Origin: an uncultured Flavobacteriales bacterium
GTDB taxonomy: Bacteria; Bacteroidota; Bacteroidia; Flavobacteriales_D; Crocinitomicaceae
DNA: 64,000 nt
Assembly: GCA_913054135.1 (NCBI GenBank)
Contig: CAJXJK010000009.1
Coordinates: 1-64,000, forward strand
Direction: 5' to 3'
Both the position numbers and the translations under genes were made by a program. The notes under the pieces are model-generated. The model did not search any database, was not told the origin of the DNA, and worked only from the letters and a program-made list of their open reading frames with translations. Of this stretch, positions 43,292-52,078 are shown in pieces. Position 1 is the first letter of the stretch; each line of letters begins with the position of its first letter.

Positions 43292-44038
43292 TTACTTTTT
43301 AAAGGTTTCTGTATCTAAACCAGGCCATTTCAAATCCATATCAGATAAAGTATTTAGCAACAACTTAGAAATGTGATTGATTTTGACCCAGTTTTTATCT
43401 GAAGGAATGATGTTCCAAGGCACCTTGTCACATCTGTCAAAAATCTCTTCATAAACCTTCATGTAATCATCCCAAAGTTTTCTTGATTTCCAATCACCAT
43501 CATTGTGTTTCCAATGTTTTAGGGGATTCTCTATTCGATCTGTTAAACTCTCTAATTGGGCTTCTTTAGAAATATGCAAATAGCACTTGATAATCTTTGT
43601 ACCATTTGCTTCTAAAAGCTCTTCAAATTGATTGATTTGATCGTATCTTTTTTCAATATCCTTTTTTGGAAATAGATTCAACACAGTAGGCACCAATATA
43701 TCTTCATAGTGAGACCTGTTGAAAATATGAATCATTCCTTTTGGCGGCGTTACTTTATGAATACGCCATAAAAAATCATGAGCATACTCTTCTTCAGTTG
43801 GTTTTTTGAAGCCGTAAACTCTACATCCAAGAGGATTGACCGCCGAAAATATTTTTCTTACAGTTCCATCTTTACCTGAGGCATCAACGCCTTGTAATAT
43901 TAACAGTACACTTTTTGATCCATCAGCATATAATACTCTTTGCAGCTCCGCAATTTTAGAGATGAGCTCTTTGTTTTCTTGTTTGATTTTTTCTTTGTCC
44001 CATCCCTCAGGTGCGGTAGTTGAGTATTTTTCTAGCAT
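43292..44038 (-). CDS. ppk2: Polyphosphate kinase 2
   Basis: A 248-residue PPK2-family enzyme that uses polyphosphate to phosphorylate nucleotides (class not determined). It shows Walker A GVDASGKDG (50-58), the lid-like sequence WRIHKVTPPKGMIHIFNRSHYED, and the later LKHWKHNDGDWKSRKLWDDY. No second domain is fused, so this is the one-domain form of about 250-300 residues. Monocistronic. Confidence 0.92.
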   Translation of the reverse strand: MLEKYSTTAPEGWDKEKIKQENKELISKIAELQRVLYADGSKSVLLILQGVDASGKDGTVRKIFSAVNPLGCRVYGFKKPTEEEYAHDFLWRIHKVTPPKGMIHIFNRSHYEDILVPTVLNLFPKKDIEKRYDQINQFEELLEANGTKIIKCYLHISKEAQLESLTDRIENPLKHWKHNDGDWKSRKLWDDYMKVYEEIFDRCDKVPWNIIPSDKNWVKINHISKLLLNTLSDMDLKWPGLDTETFKK

Positions 44039-44094
44039 GCTTTGTAAATATTATAGTTCATGAAAGTTAATTATTTTAGAGGAATCCTAAACCT

Positions 44095-44946
44095 ATGAGG
44101 CTTTCATTATTTTCTCAAATTCTTTTGCAAGCTTTTTTGGTGTTCACCACAATAGCATGCTCAATGATCATTACAGAAGGACATTGGGGAAGCTCTATTT
44201 CATTAGGAGCATTGGCTTTGGCTATTTATCATGTGAACCGAGTAGTCAATTTGAACAAAGAGACAGCTTACAAAAGCAAGTATCACTTTTTAGAAGAGGA
44301 ATCAGACTACACAAATATCCTCATACAACTCATTGCTCAAGTGGTTTCAGTAGACGGCAAGACTACTCAAAAAGAGATGGGTTATGTACAACATGTACTC
44401 ATGAAGTATTTTGAAGCCGATAGGGTAAAAAACCTGTGTACCGGTATTGAATCTTTTATTGCCAAAGACATTTCAAACTATGCGCCCATTTGTAAAATTT
44501 TGAGTCAGAGATTTGATAGCAAATCAAAAATTCAACTCATGCATTTGCTAGTTGGAATTTGCGCCATAGATAGCTTGATGACAAAGAAGGAGGAGGCCTT
44601 ATTGAAAGATATTGCATTTGAAATGAGGCTCCCTTTTGCTACTTTTCAGCAGATATTATTAATGCATCAATTCAAATATGAGAAGGATGTTAATGAAAAG
44701 AAGTATCAAAAAAGAAGACCAAAATACACATCACAAAGTCAGCTAAAAACTGCCCTTGGAATTCTAGGTCTAACAGAAAGTTCATCACCTTCAGAAATAA
44801 AAAAAGCATACAGAAAATTGGCCGTTAAGCATCACCCCGATAAAGTGGCGCACCTCGGTAAAGAAATGCAAGAGGTCGCAAAAGAAAACTTTCTTGTAAT
44901 TTCGGATGCCTACGAGTTAATAAAAACTAAAAAAGGCTTTTCTTAG
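44095..44946 (+). CDS. TerB-like plus DnaJ-domain membrane protein (copy 1)
   Basis: A 283-residue protein: two N-terminal hydrophobic segments (about 5-25 and 30-45), a TerB-like helical domain (about 70-200; VVSVDGKTTQKEMGYVQHVL and ICAIDSLMTKKEEALLKDIA) and a C-terminal J domain with the HPD motif (KLAVKHHPDKVAHLG). The layout is that of DjlA-like membrane co-chaperones that stimulate DnaK. A second copy follows 4 nt after its stop codon. Confidence 0.82.
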   Translation: MRLSLFSQILLQAFLVFTTIACSMIITEGHWGSSISLGALALAIYHVNRVVNLNKETAYKSKYHFLEEESDYTNILIQLIAQVVSVDGKTTQKEMGYVQHVLMKYFEADRVKNLCTGIESFIAKDISNYAPICKILSQRFDSKSKIQLMHLLVGICAIDSLMTKKEEALLKDIAFEMRLPFATFQQILLMHQFKYEKDVNEKKYQKRRPKYTSQSQLKTALGILGLTESSSPSEIKKAYRKLAVKHHPDKVAHLGKEMQEVAKENFLVISDAYELIKTKKGFS

Positions 44947-44950
44947 CAAT

Positions 44951-45802
44951 ATGAGTAAACGATTTAATTCTTTAGCAAATGAATTTGGCTGCGCCTATGG
45001 CTTTGTTCTCTTCGTTTACATATGGGTAATCGTAATGAAAGAGGGCCCAGTTAATTATTTCGCTCTAACCATGGGCCTCATCATCATTTATGTTGTCATT
45101 TTTTTCAGCCACAGAATGCGTAAAAAAAGCAAGGCTAAAAAGCGAAACTATCAGTTTTTATTTGATCAAAGTGCGGCATCTAATATCTACCTTGAATTAG
45201 TAACCGAAGTTATTCGTGTTGATGGCGGAAAATCAGAAAAAGAGCTTAAATATCTTGAAGAAATTGTTAACCATTACTTCACTGAAAAAAGGGCAAGCTA
45301 CATTTTAGGTGTCATCTATGCTAAGCTAGAGAATCCACCAATTGATGTGAAAGCACATTGCGCCGAGATGATGAAAGAGTTTGATACGCATGCCGTTGTG
45401 CAGCTCATGCATTTAATTGTCGGTATTTGTGTTTCAGATGCTTTTCTCACAAAAAAAGAGAATGCGATTTTGAGAGAAATTGCCGTTGAATTGAAGGTTC
45501 CGTTCTCAACTTACAATCAAATATTACTGATGTATCGCTTTAAGCATGAAGGGGCACGTCAACGTAAAAAGAAAACTACCTATTCTAGTAAAAGCCAGTT
45601 GCTATCTGCTTACGGTATTTTAGAAATTACTGAAGATGCCGAAATAGATGAAATTAAAAAGGCGTATCGTGCTTTAGCTGTCATTCATCATCCTGATAAA
45701 GTGATTCATTTGGGTGAAGAAATGCAAATTGTAGCGAAAGAGAAATTCCAGATTATTTCAGACGCATATGAATTGATTAAGGAGAAAAAAGGTTTTTCTT
45801 AA
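44951..45802 (+). CDS. TerB-like plus DnaJ-domain membrane protein (copy 2)
   Basis: Exactly the same length (283 residues) and layout as copy 1: two N-terminal hydrophobic segments, a TerB-like domain (VIRVDGGKSEKELKYLEEIV, ICVSDAFLTKKENAILREIA) and a C-terminal J domain with HPD (LAVIHHPDKVIHLGEEMQ), both ending in KKGFS. Identity is strong in the C-terminal half and low at the membrane end, so this is an old tandem duplication with divergence of the membrane segments. The copies may form a heteromer. Confidence 0.82.
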   Translation: MSKRFNSLANEFGCAYGFVLFVYIWVIVMKEGPVNYFALTMGLIIIYVVIFFSHRMRKKSKAKKRNYQFLFDQSAASNIYLELVTEVIRVDGGKSEKELKYLEEIVNHYFTEKRASYILGVIYAKLENPPIDVKAHCAEMMKEFDTHAVVQLMHLIVGICVSDAFLTKKENAILREIAVELKVPFSTYNQILLMYRFKHEGARQRKKKTTYSSKSQLLSAYGILEITEDAEIDEIKKAYRALAVIHHPDKVIHLGEEMQIVAKEKFQIISDAYELIKEKKGFS

Positions 45803-45867
45803 AAAATTAACAAAAGTCTTCCAACCTTGTGACTATCTTCGCGTCTTCTTTTAGCACAGCTACTACT

Positions 45868-46164
45868 ATGAGGAGAGGATTTCTAATTTCAATATTGTTT
45901 TTATTTCCATATTTTGGATATACACAACTAGATTGTGATTCTTTAGAATGCGCTAAATATGCGGACACCTCTTCGTTTGTAATCCTTGGTTTAGCTGAAC
46001 AAACAGAAACGTCAACACCAAATACCAACTACATGATTTCATGTAAGATGTTGTGTGAAATTGAAGCTGCGAGATCAAATTTTGCTGACGTAACTGTTAA
46101 TATTAGAAACTACAGTGTTCTTATCTATAAAAGAGAAGAACAAGAAATGGTAAAAGAGAAATAG
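45868..46164 (+). CDS. Small secreted protein
   Basis: A 98-residue protein with a signal peptide (ISILFLFPYFGYTQ) and a short Cys-containing mature part (LDCDSLECAKYADTSSFVIL, YMISCKMLCEIEAARSNF). No family recognised. The frame opens at 45829, but the ATG at 45868 fits the signal peptide. Its stop codon overlaps the GTG start of the next gene by one base, so the two are coupled. Confidence 0.6.
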   Translation: MRRGFLISILFLFPYFGYTQLDCDSLECAKYADTSSFVILGLAEQTETSTPNTNYMISCKMLCEIEAARSNFADVTVNIRNYSVLIYKREEQEMVKEK

Positions 46165-47672
46165 TGAAGTGGTTCCTTTACATATCGACATTCTTATTTT
46201 CTATTTCAGGATTTTCTCAACCGGCAAATGACGACTGTGCGGATGCAATAACGCTCACGATTGGCGGAGGTTTGATTTGTGGAGAAGATGGTGAAAACTC
46301 GACTTTAGAAGGTAGCGAATGCTTTACAAATTATGCTGGAGGTTCAACTGAGGGAACAATGTGGTATAGAATTACTGCAACAAATGACTCTTTAGTTCTC
46401 AACTTTATTGAAACTAATTCTACTATTTGCCAACCTCACATTGCCATTTACGGCCCATATGCCACTGGCGGCGGCTGTAACCCAGCCTGTGCCGATCAAG
46501 TTTATGATGAACTGCAAGCTGGTGATCCAGGAAATCATGATTTAATTACAGGTTTGTCTACCACAGCAGGAAACGCAGATTACCTGATTCAGGTTCAAAA
46601 CAACAGTTGTAATGGTTCTGGTGTAAGTGACATTCAATTCTGTTTAGGCATAGATGAGCCAGCAGCTAATGGTTTTAGTACTGGGGCCACTTTAATTGAT
46701 GAATGCGGGACAGTTTTTAATGAAACCACTGATGGCGGGTATTGGAATAGTGGAGCGGGAACTTCTTTTGCTGATTTAGATTCTACGGCTGGTAATGATG
46801 TGGCTTTCGTAATTAATAATTTTGCTTGGAATACATTTTGCTCATTGACTTCAGGAACATGGCAGATCACTGTTAATGGTGTTTCTAATTGCAACGTGCC
46901 TGCGCCCAATGACGGAATACAAGCGGCAGTATTCACCGGAACTCAAGCTTCACTTACACTAGAAGACTCTCAAAGCCCTATAAATCCAGGGGACAACTGG
47001 ACGTCAGCAACAATCACAGTGGACTCTGCCGAATGCGCTTATTTGGGTATTGATGGTTTTGCAGGAGATGTTTGTGATTATCAAATCACACTTACAAATA
47101 TTACTGGCGGATGTGTCGTATTGCCAGTTGACTTCCTTGGTCTTAATGCTTACCGAAATGAAAATGATGTTCACCTCAGCTGGAAAACAATGTCTGAAGT
47201 TGGTAATCAGTATTTCATCATAGAAAGATCTACAGACGGAGCTGATTATGAAGAGATCGGAAGAATTAACAGTATTGGTGACCACCATATTGAGCATGTG
47301 TATCAGTTTACTGACGACTCAGCGCCAAGCAGAAATGTTTATTATAGATTAAGCGAGTTTTCAAACGAAAATGAAAAAACAACCTTGGCTATTAAATATA
47401 TCAAAGGAGAAACTACTGATGACTATTTTAATGCCTACCCAAATCCAACTGAAGGATTACTAAATGTAGAATTCAGTCAAATTAGCCCGCGGTTAAATAG
47501 CAAAATTGAAATCTACAATTATCAAGGGGAGATTATATATTCAGAAACTTTTGAATCTTCAAATGGCTTTAACTCAAGACAAATAAATCTGCACGATTTT
47601 AGGAGTTCAAATTATCTATTGAGGCTGACCAATGACGAGAAAACCTTCTCTTCTCGTATCTTGTTAAAGTAA
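46164..47672 (+). CDS. Secreted protein with T9SS sorting domain
   Basis: A 502-residue secreted protein starting at a GTG, with a signal peptide (SISGFSQ), two similar beta-sandwich modules (PANDDCADAITLTIGGG and a second around GFSTGATLIDECGTVFNETT), a third fibronectin-like segment (HLSWKTMSEVGNQYFIIERS) and a C-terminal T9SS type A domain starting at NAYPNPT. It is likely a surface or released protein; ligand unknown. Translationally coupled to the preceding small secreted protein. Confidence 0.78.
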   Translation: MKWFLYISTFLFSISGFSQPANDDCADAITLTIGGGLICGEDGENSTLEGSECFTNYAGGSTEGTMWYRITATNDSLVLNFIETNSTICQPHIAIYGPYATGGGCNPACADQVYDELQAGDPGNHDLITGLSTTAGNADYLIQVQNNSCNGSGVSDIQFCLGIDEPAANGFSTGATLIDECGTVFNETTDGGYWNSGAGTSFADLDSTAGNDVAFVINNFAWNTFCSLTSGTWQITVNGVSNCNVPAPNDGIQAAVFTGTQASLTLEDSQSPINPGDNWTSATITVDSAECAYLGIDGFAGDVCDYQITLTNITGGCVVLPVDFLGLNAYRNENDVHLSWKTMSEVGNQYFIIERSTDGADYEEIGRINSIGDHHIEHVYQFTDDSAPSRNVYYRLSEFSNENEKTTLAIKYIKGETTDDYFNAYPNPTEGLLNVEFSQISPRLNSKIEIYNYQGEIIYSETFESSNGFNSRQINLHDFRSSNYLLRLTNDEKTFSSRILLK

Positions 47673-47679
47673 TTGTAAC

Positions 47680-47712
47680 GATTTTCTGGTAGTACATTAT
47701 ACTCAGAAAATC
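47680..47712 (+). promoter_or_regulatory. Inverted repeat before the YD-repeat-like gene
   Basis: GATTTTCTG (47680-47688) is a perfect complement of CAGAAAATC (47704-47712), 15 nt apart, and ends 6 nt before the ATG at 47719 and just after the stop codon of the T9SS gene. It may be a terminator stem without a T tract or an operator; the sequence does not decide which. Confidence 0.35.
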
Positions 47713-47718
47713 CAAGCT

Positions 47719-48765
47719 ATGAAATCAATTTTTGCCCTGACTCTTTGTTCTCTTATTTGTATTAATGCAAGCTCTCAACGCAACTTTTGGTCTGAAACCA
47801 GAGGAGCATTCAACAATTTCTCCACTTTTAGTGTTTATGGAACTTCTCCTGAACAACAAAAGGCGATTCAATCTAATAACATTAAGAGTAAGACGACCAC
47901 TCACTACTCTAAGAATTTTAATAATGCTTACAAGGAGTTTTATAATGAAAACGGAAAACTGATTCGTAAAGAATACATCACTTCTAAATTTGAAACAGTC
48001 ACTTTACTATCTTATGATTCAGATAATAATATCACTGAAGTGATCACCAAAAACAACAAAGGTGAAAAATGGGTTTCTAATACGAAGTATGAAAATGGCT
48101 TGGCAGTTGAAGTTGAAAACATTGATGAAAAAGGAAAGTATTCTGGAACAAAAAGAGAGTATAATGAAGCAGGATTAATCACACGTCATTTACGTTTTGA
48201 AAAATCAAGGACAGAACCAACTCATGAACTCATTTACACATACTACGAAGGTGGATCAAAGAAAAACATCATCTACAATGAAAAAGGAAAGTTTAAATAT
48301 GTATGGAACTTTGATTGTAAAGAAGAAGGTGAGTTAGTAAATATAAAATCTAAAGACAAATCAACCATTTGCATAAAAGAAGAAGTAGACCCTACTGGAA
48401 ACAAGATAATTTGGAATCGTGAATTTGATGAAAGCGGAAAACTCATTAAAACCAAAGAAGTTCGATCTGCAAATGATAGATTAATCACTAGAGAAATTTT
48501 TAATCAGGCCGATAGACTATTGACCAAAACTTTCATGAAAGAGAATGGCGGTTTCTGCACAGAAAGCTATGACAAAAAGGGAGAAGTTGCTTCTAAACGA
48601 GAATCATTTCTCAATAAAGATGGCAAGCTAATCAGATCAAAATACACCTCAAAAGGGTTCAATTACACTAACATCTATTCATACGAAGGTGATTTACAAT
48701 CTACCAACAGCAGAATTTCAAAAAGAAGAATCACTGTAAATCAATTTGAATACGAATATTATTAA
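47719..48765 (+). CDS. Secreted YD/RHS-like repeat protein
   Basis: A 348-residue protein with a signal peptide (LICINASSQ) and about a dozen loose repeats of the form (E/K)YnenGkLi(R/T)K(E)y..., as in KEFYNENGKLIRKEYIT and REFDESGKLIKTKEV. This resembles YD-repeat or MORN-like exported proteins. There is no toxin-like C-terminus and no T9SS domain. Function unknown. Confidence 0.65.
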   Translation: MKSIFALTLCSLICINASSQRNFWSETRGAFNNFSTFSVYGTSPEQQKAIQSNNIKSKTTTHYSKNFNNAYKEFYNENGKLIRKEYITSKFETVTLLSYDSDNNITEVITKNNKGEKWVSNTKYENGLAVEVENIDEKGKYSGTKREYNEAGLITRHLRFEKSRTEPTHELIYTYYEGGSKKNIIYNEKGKFKYVWNFDCKEEGELVNIKSKDKSTICIKEEVDPTGNKIIWNREFDESGKLIKTKEVRSANDRLITREIFNQADRLLTKTFMKENGGFCTESYDKKGEVASKRESFLNKDGKLIRSKYTSKGFNYTNIYSYEGDLQSTNSRISKRRITVNQFEYEYY

Positions 48766-49779
48766 TTACCATTCGTCTTGACATAACTCACCAATAATCT
48801 TGTTGATGACATCTTGTTCTTGAGGATGATTTGTTTGCAACAAGAAAGCATGTAATGTTGAGATTAATGAGTTACCTTCTTGTGGCACAAAGGCCCAACC
48901 CTTAACCGATTTTTCGGTCACCAATAAATTACCTGAAAGTATTATTGCATGCGAAAATAATCTCCCATTCAAACCGTATCTTCTGCCCAGTTCAAAGATG
49001 ACATTAGAATCAAATTTGTTTGTTTTAGAGATAAGCGAATTTGACTGAATAAGTTGATTTATGTCTTCTGTCAAAGGACTTTTTAAATCAATATTGAACC
49101 GCACTGAGTGCATTAATTGACTGGGAGTTGTAATGTCAGAGGATGTTAGATTACAATCAACCCCTATCGTTTTGAACATATCTCTCACATCAATTGAGTG
49201 ATGTGTTCCGGCCTGAGGATCTAAATGTCTTGCTACAACATTTGCACTTACAAGACGCTCGTGGTTTCCAACATCTTCTGATCGCCTTACGACAACCATA
49301 TCTGCCTTTTCAAGGTTCTCTAATTCATTACCAGCAAACAGTCGTACCAATGCCGCCGAACCATGCGTATTGCAAGACACCACATGAGCGAATTTTTGAG
49401 AACGAATCACTTCGTTATTAACTCCTGACATAAATGAAATACCGAAGGCTTTTTCTGAACCCTGAGCGCAACTACCAATTAGATTTGGTAACTTCTCATA
49501 CCTCTCTTTCTGCTTTACTCCAACTCCGTTTGCGGTTGTCTCAAAAATGTAGTTGATTTGAGGTAAGATATTCCCTAATTGAGGATAGTCTCTTGAATCA
49601 CCAGAAGTGCAAATTTTAACTCCCTTCGCCGCTAGTAAATCGAGCTCTGCCCTATTCCATTTAGTAACGGTTCTTTTGCAAGCATGAATTTCGTCAATAC
49701 CCAAGTCGTTTTTGTAAGTAACTAACAAATTGAGCAGTGTACTGCCTATGTTCCCTATTCCGTTTACTAAAACATTCAT
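48766..49779 (-). CDS. Type II (archaeal-like) GAPDH-family NAD(P)-binding protein
   Basis: A 337-residue dehydrogenase-like protein: Rossmann start VLVNGIGNIGST, the catalytic-Cys motif VVSCNTHG (C136), VVVRRSEDVGNHE and THHSIDV, then ITTPSQLMHSVRF. These parallel the type II glyceraldehyde-3-phosphate dehydrogenases of archaea (SCNTTGL, RRAADP, HH..D, TTLMHMHSV). The usual bacterial type I motif is absent. The substrate is probably a phosphorylated or activated aldehyde or acid, not necessarily glycolytic. The gene overlaps the sugar-transferase gene by 4 nt, hinting at a role in glycan or sugar-nucleotide metabolism. Confidence 0.65.
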   Translation of the reverse strand: MNVLVNGIGNIGSTLLNLLVTYKNDLGIDEIHACKRTVTKWNRAELDLLAAKGVKICTSGDSRDYPQLGNILPQINYIFETTANGVGVKQKERYEKLPNLIGSCAQGSEKAFGISFMSGVNNEVIRSQKFAHVVSCNTHGSAALVRLFAGNELENLEKADMVVVRRSEDVGNHERLVSANVVARHLDPQAGTHHSIDVRDMFKTIGVDCNLTSSDITTPSQLMHSVRFNIDLKSPLTEDINQLIQSNSLISKTNKFDSNVIFELGRRYGLNGRLFSHAIILSGNLLVTEKSVKGWAFVPQEGNSLISTLHAFLLQTNHPQEQDVINKIIGELCQDEW

Positions 49780-50312
49780 CTTTTATGCATCCATTTTTTG
49801 ACTTTATCTTTTCCTAAAAAAGGAATCAACATTGACGACATCATCACTTGTGCATCTAAATATAAGGATTGATGTTTTATGTAGTGTAAATCTAAAAACC
49901 AAGACATTTTTTTATGGCAAATAGGAGATAATTGAGCCAAACCAACTATCCCTGGTTTGTAATCCCATCTTTGATCATAATATTTGTCATCCCAGCCCAG
50001 TCTTACCACATCATCTTGAGTTAACGGTCTTGGACCAACAAAACTCATGTCCATAAATATGATATTTATAAGCTGTGGTAATTCATCAATACCTGTTTTT
50101 CTTAATATCCGTCCCAAAAGCGTTATTTCACCATCTAACATGGTTCTGAACTTTATGATTTTGAAAGGAAGTTTTTGCAGGCCTAAACGTTCTTGCATAA
50201 AAATCGGCGACCTAAAATCTGCAAAGAAAATAAGTAAGCCCACAATGGTTAAAATTGGTAGCAACAATACAAAAAGTATGGTAGCAAAAAATATGTCAAG
50301 CACTGTCTTCAC
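49776..50312 (-). CDS. Short bacterial sugar transferase (WbaP/PglC type)
   Basis: A 178-residue phosphoglycosyl transferase: one N-terminal hydrophobic segment (LDIFFATILFVLLLPILTIV), then FMQERLGLQKLPFKIIKFRTM, LGRILRKTGIDELPQLINI and VGPRPLTQDDV, the standard motifs of single-domain PglC-like enzymes that transfer a sugar phosphate to undecaprenyl phosphate. It is first of a two-gene operon with the GAPDH-like gene (ATGA overlap). The sugar is unknown. GalE lies 2.5 kb away. Confidence 0.88.
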   Translation of the reverse strand: MKTVLDIFFATILFVLLLPILTIVGLLIFFADFRSPIFMQERLGLQKLPFKIIKFRTMLDGEITLLGRILRKTGIDELPQLINIIFMDMSFVGPRPLTQDDVVRLGWDDKYYDQRWDYKPGIVGLAQLSPICHKKMSWFLDLHYIKHQSLYLDAQVMMSSMLIPFLGKDKVKKWMHKR

Positions 50313-50463
50313 ATTACTAATTTAAGGACTTTCTGTCCTAAAGACCCAATTTTTAAAGAAAGTAGGTGTTTGTTTTCTTATCCGCTTGTGTTCAGGAATT
50401 ATTGTCAATAGTTACCTTTTCATTTGAGCTACATTCTATAAAAACAATTAGTAAATATAAATT

Positions 50464-51216
50464 ATGAAAAATTTAATTCTAGTAACGATTCTATTCATGA
50501 GTATCGTATCATTCGGGCAAGACAATCTTATCTCAGTTAGTGTAAGCGAAAGGGCAGAGATGAAGCCTGATTTTTATAAAGTGCAAATATGTCTTTCTGA
50601 GAAAGTAAAGGTTGACCCAGAAATACAATTAACTGAATCAATTACTATAGATATGGTTCTTGAAAGTCTTTTAGAAAAGATGAAAACAGAAGATTTAGAC
50701 ATGGATGATTTGACCTTGGAAACCATTAGCGAATCATCTACAAGCAATGTAATTAATGGTTATCAGAACTACAATCAAAATTATACGGCATCTAAGAAAA
50801 AGCTACTTAAAAGAACTTATGTATTGAATTGGCATAGAGATTTAGATAAACTTGAAGAGTTCTTGACTGGATTACGATTCAATGGGTTCGAATTTGCAGC
50901 AGTGACGGCCTCTTACAAAGCAGAAACGATAAAGGCTACAAGAAAAAAACTAATGACAACTGCCTTGAAATTAGCTAAGGAGAATGCTCAATTAATGGCA
51001 GCCGAATTCGGAAAAGAACTTGGAGAACTCCATGCTGTTTCTCAAACTGATCTTTATGCAAGTGGCCAAGTTTGGTATGCAGAAGACTATCCAAATTACA
51101 ACTACAATAATGTTTACAATATGAATAATACTCAAAGTATTTCAACAAAATCAACTAGTTTAATATCAAAATTTGAGACTGTATCCCTTTCGGTAAGTTT
51201 TAAAATTAAGGAGTAG
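50464..51216 (+). CDS. SIMPL-domain (DUF541) protein
   Basis: A 250-residue exported protein with a signal peptide (SIVSFGQ) and the SIMPL fold: VSVSERAEMKPDFYKVQI, YVLNWHRDLDKLEEFLTGL and a long helix TRKKLMTTALKLAKENAQLMA typical of the family. A low-complexity Asn/Tyr stretch (YPNYNYNNVYNMNNTQS) precedes the last strand. The family is widespread in envelopes and has been linked to stress and signalling, with no settled reaction. It is separated from the convergent membrane gene by a GAAA-loop hairpin. Confidence 0.8.
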   Translation: MKNLILVTILFMSIVSFGQDNLISVSVSERAEMKPDFYKVQICLSEKVKVDPEIQLTESITIDMVLESLLEKMKTEDLDMDDLTLETISESSTSNVINGYQNYNQNYTASKKKLLKRTYVLNWHRDLDKLEEFLTGLRFNGFEFAAVTASYKAETIKATRKKLMTTALKLAKENAQLMAAEFGKELGELHAVSQTDLYASGQVWYAEDYPNYNYNNVYNMNNTQSISTKSTSLISKFETVSLSVSFKIKE

Positions 51217-51223
51217 TCATTAA

Positions 51224-51249
51224 GCCCGAGGAGAAATCCTTGGGCATTT
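51224..51249. terminator. Shared terminator with GNRA loop
   Basis: GCCCGAGGA (51224-51232) pairs with TCCTTGGGC (51237-51245), closed by a GAAA tetraloop and followed by ATTTT. It lies in the 32-nt gap between convergent stop codons. Confidence 0.75.
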
Positions 51250-51767
51250 TACATTTTCTTGCCTAACGATTGACTCATATTTTCACGAATTTCTTCAGAG
51301 TAACCGAGCACTGCATTAGGGAATTGCTCCTTTAAGTATTGCAAAACTTCTTGCACACGCTTGGCCTTTAAACTCAATGTGAACTTTTTGCCTTCACGAT
51401 CAAATGTCCAAATTTGGTGGTCAGAACCACCTCCTTGCACTTGCGTCACATATTCATACATCCAAATAATGTGGCCCTTATCTCCTGACTCAATTGCTTT
51501 AACAATGGGATGATCTCCATTTTTTACTTTGAGATGATTGCGGATATGTTGGAAAGTAATGAAGAATCCAAAAAATAGACACATACCAGCCAAAGCGCAT
51601 ATTACAATGTAGCCACCAATACCCATGTCTTCCATTTCAGAATCAGCACCCGAAATTACAAGCCAAGCAATAAATACTCCGAATAAAAAAATACAACTTC
51701 CGACAATGACGTTTTTCACAACCGACTTGCCCACCGCCTTTTTGAATCCATTTAAGTCCATACTCAA
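51249..51767 (-). CDS. Membrane protein of unknown function
   Basis: A 172-residue protein with two hydrophobic helices (about 19-38 and 50-70) and a basic C-terminal domain (VKAIESGDKGHIIWMYEYVT, WTFDREGKKFTLSLKAKRVQ) resembling small cytosolic regulatory tails. No family recognised. Convergent with the SIMPL-domain gene. Confidence 0.6.
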   Translation of the reverse strand: MSMDLNGFKKAVGKSVVKNVIVGSCIFLFGVFIAWLVISGADSEMEDMGIGGYIVICALAGMCLFFGFFITFQHIRNHLKVKNGDHPIVKAIESGDKGHIIWMYEYVTQVQGGGSDHQIWTFDREGKKFTLSLKAKRVQEVLQYLKEQFPNAVLGYSEEIRENMSQSLGKKM

Positions 51768-51874
51768 AGATTTGAATTCAAATTATGAATTTTTGTCGAC
51801 TTTTCAATTTGCGTTTTTCACAAATAACTATTTCACTTAGCGTTATTCAATTCTTTATTCGGTGATTATCACCA

Positions 51875-51882
51875 TAAATTTG
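51875..51882 (+). promoter_or_regulatory. Putative -7 element
   Basis: TAAATTTG matches TAnnTTTG perfectly and lies 21 nt before the ATG of the 53-residue membrane protein. The -33 region is not convincing. Confidence 0.4.
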
Positions 51883-51903
51883 AAGTAACAAAAAACAAAT
51901 GAT

Positions 51904-52065
51904 ATGAAAAATAGAGTAAACAATAACGGAACGATTTCAACAGATAACAAAATCGAAAATTCAATTAAAAAATTAAACGCAGCTGAGACTGTAGCTTGGG
52001 CTCTTTTCGTAGGGGTTGGTATTGCTTATATCGTATTGAGCTTAGTTTTGCCTAACAATGTTTAA
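51904..52065 (+). CDS. Very small single-pass membrane protein (53 residues)
   Basis: ATG at 51904, TAA at 52063-52065. Residues 1-25 are polar and Asn-rich; residues 29-50 form one hydrophobic helix (VAWALFVGVGIAYIVLSLVL). A perfect TAnnTTTG -7 motif lies upstream. It sits between the membrane gene (divergent) and the outer-membrane protein gene (convergent, 13 nt apart). Codon use looks like that of its neighbours. Function unknown. Confidence 0.6.
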   Translation: MKNRVNNNGTISTDNKIENSIKKLNAAETVAWALFVGVGIAYIVLSLVLPNNV

Positions 52066-52078
52066 AAGACGAGGTTCT

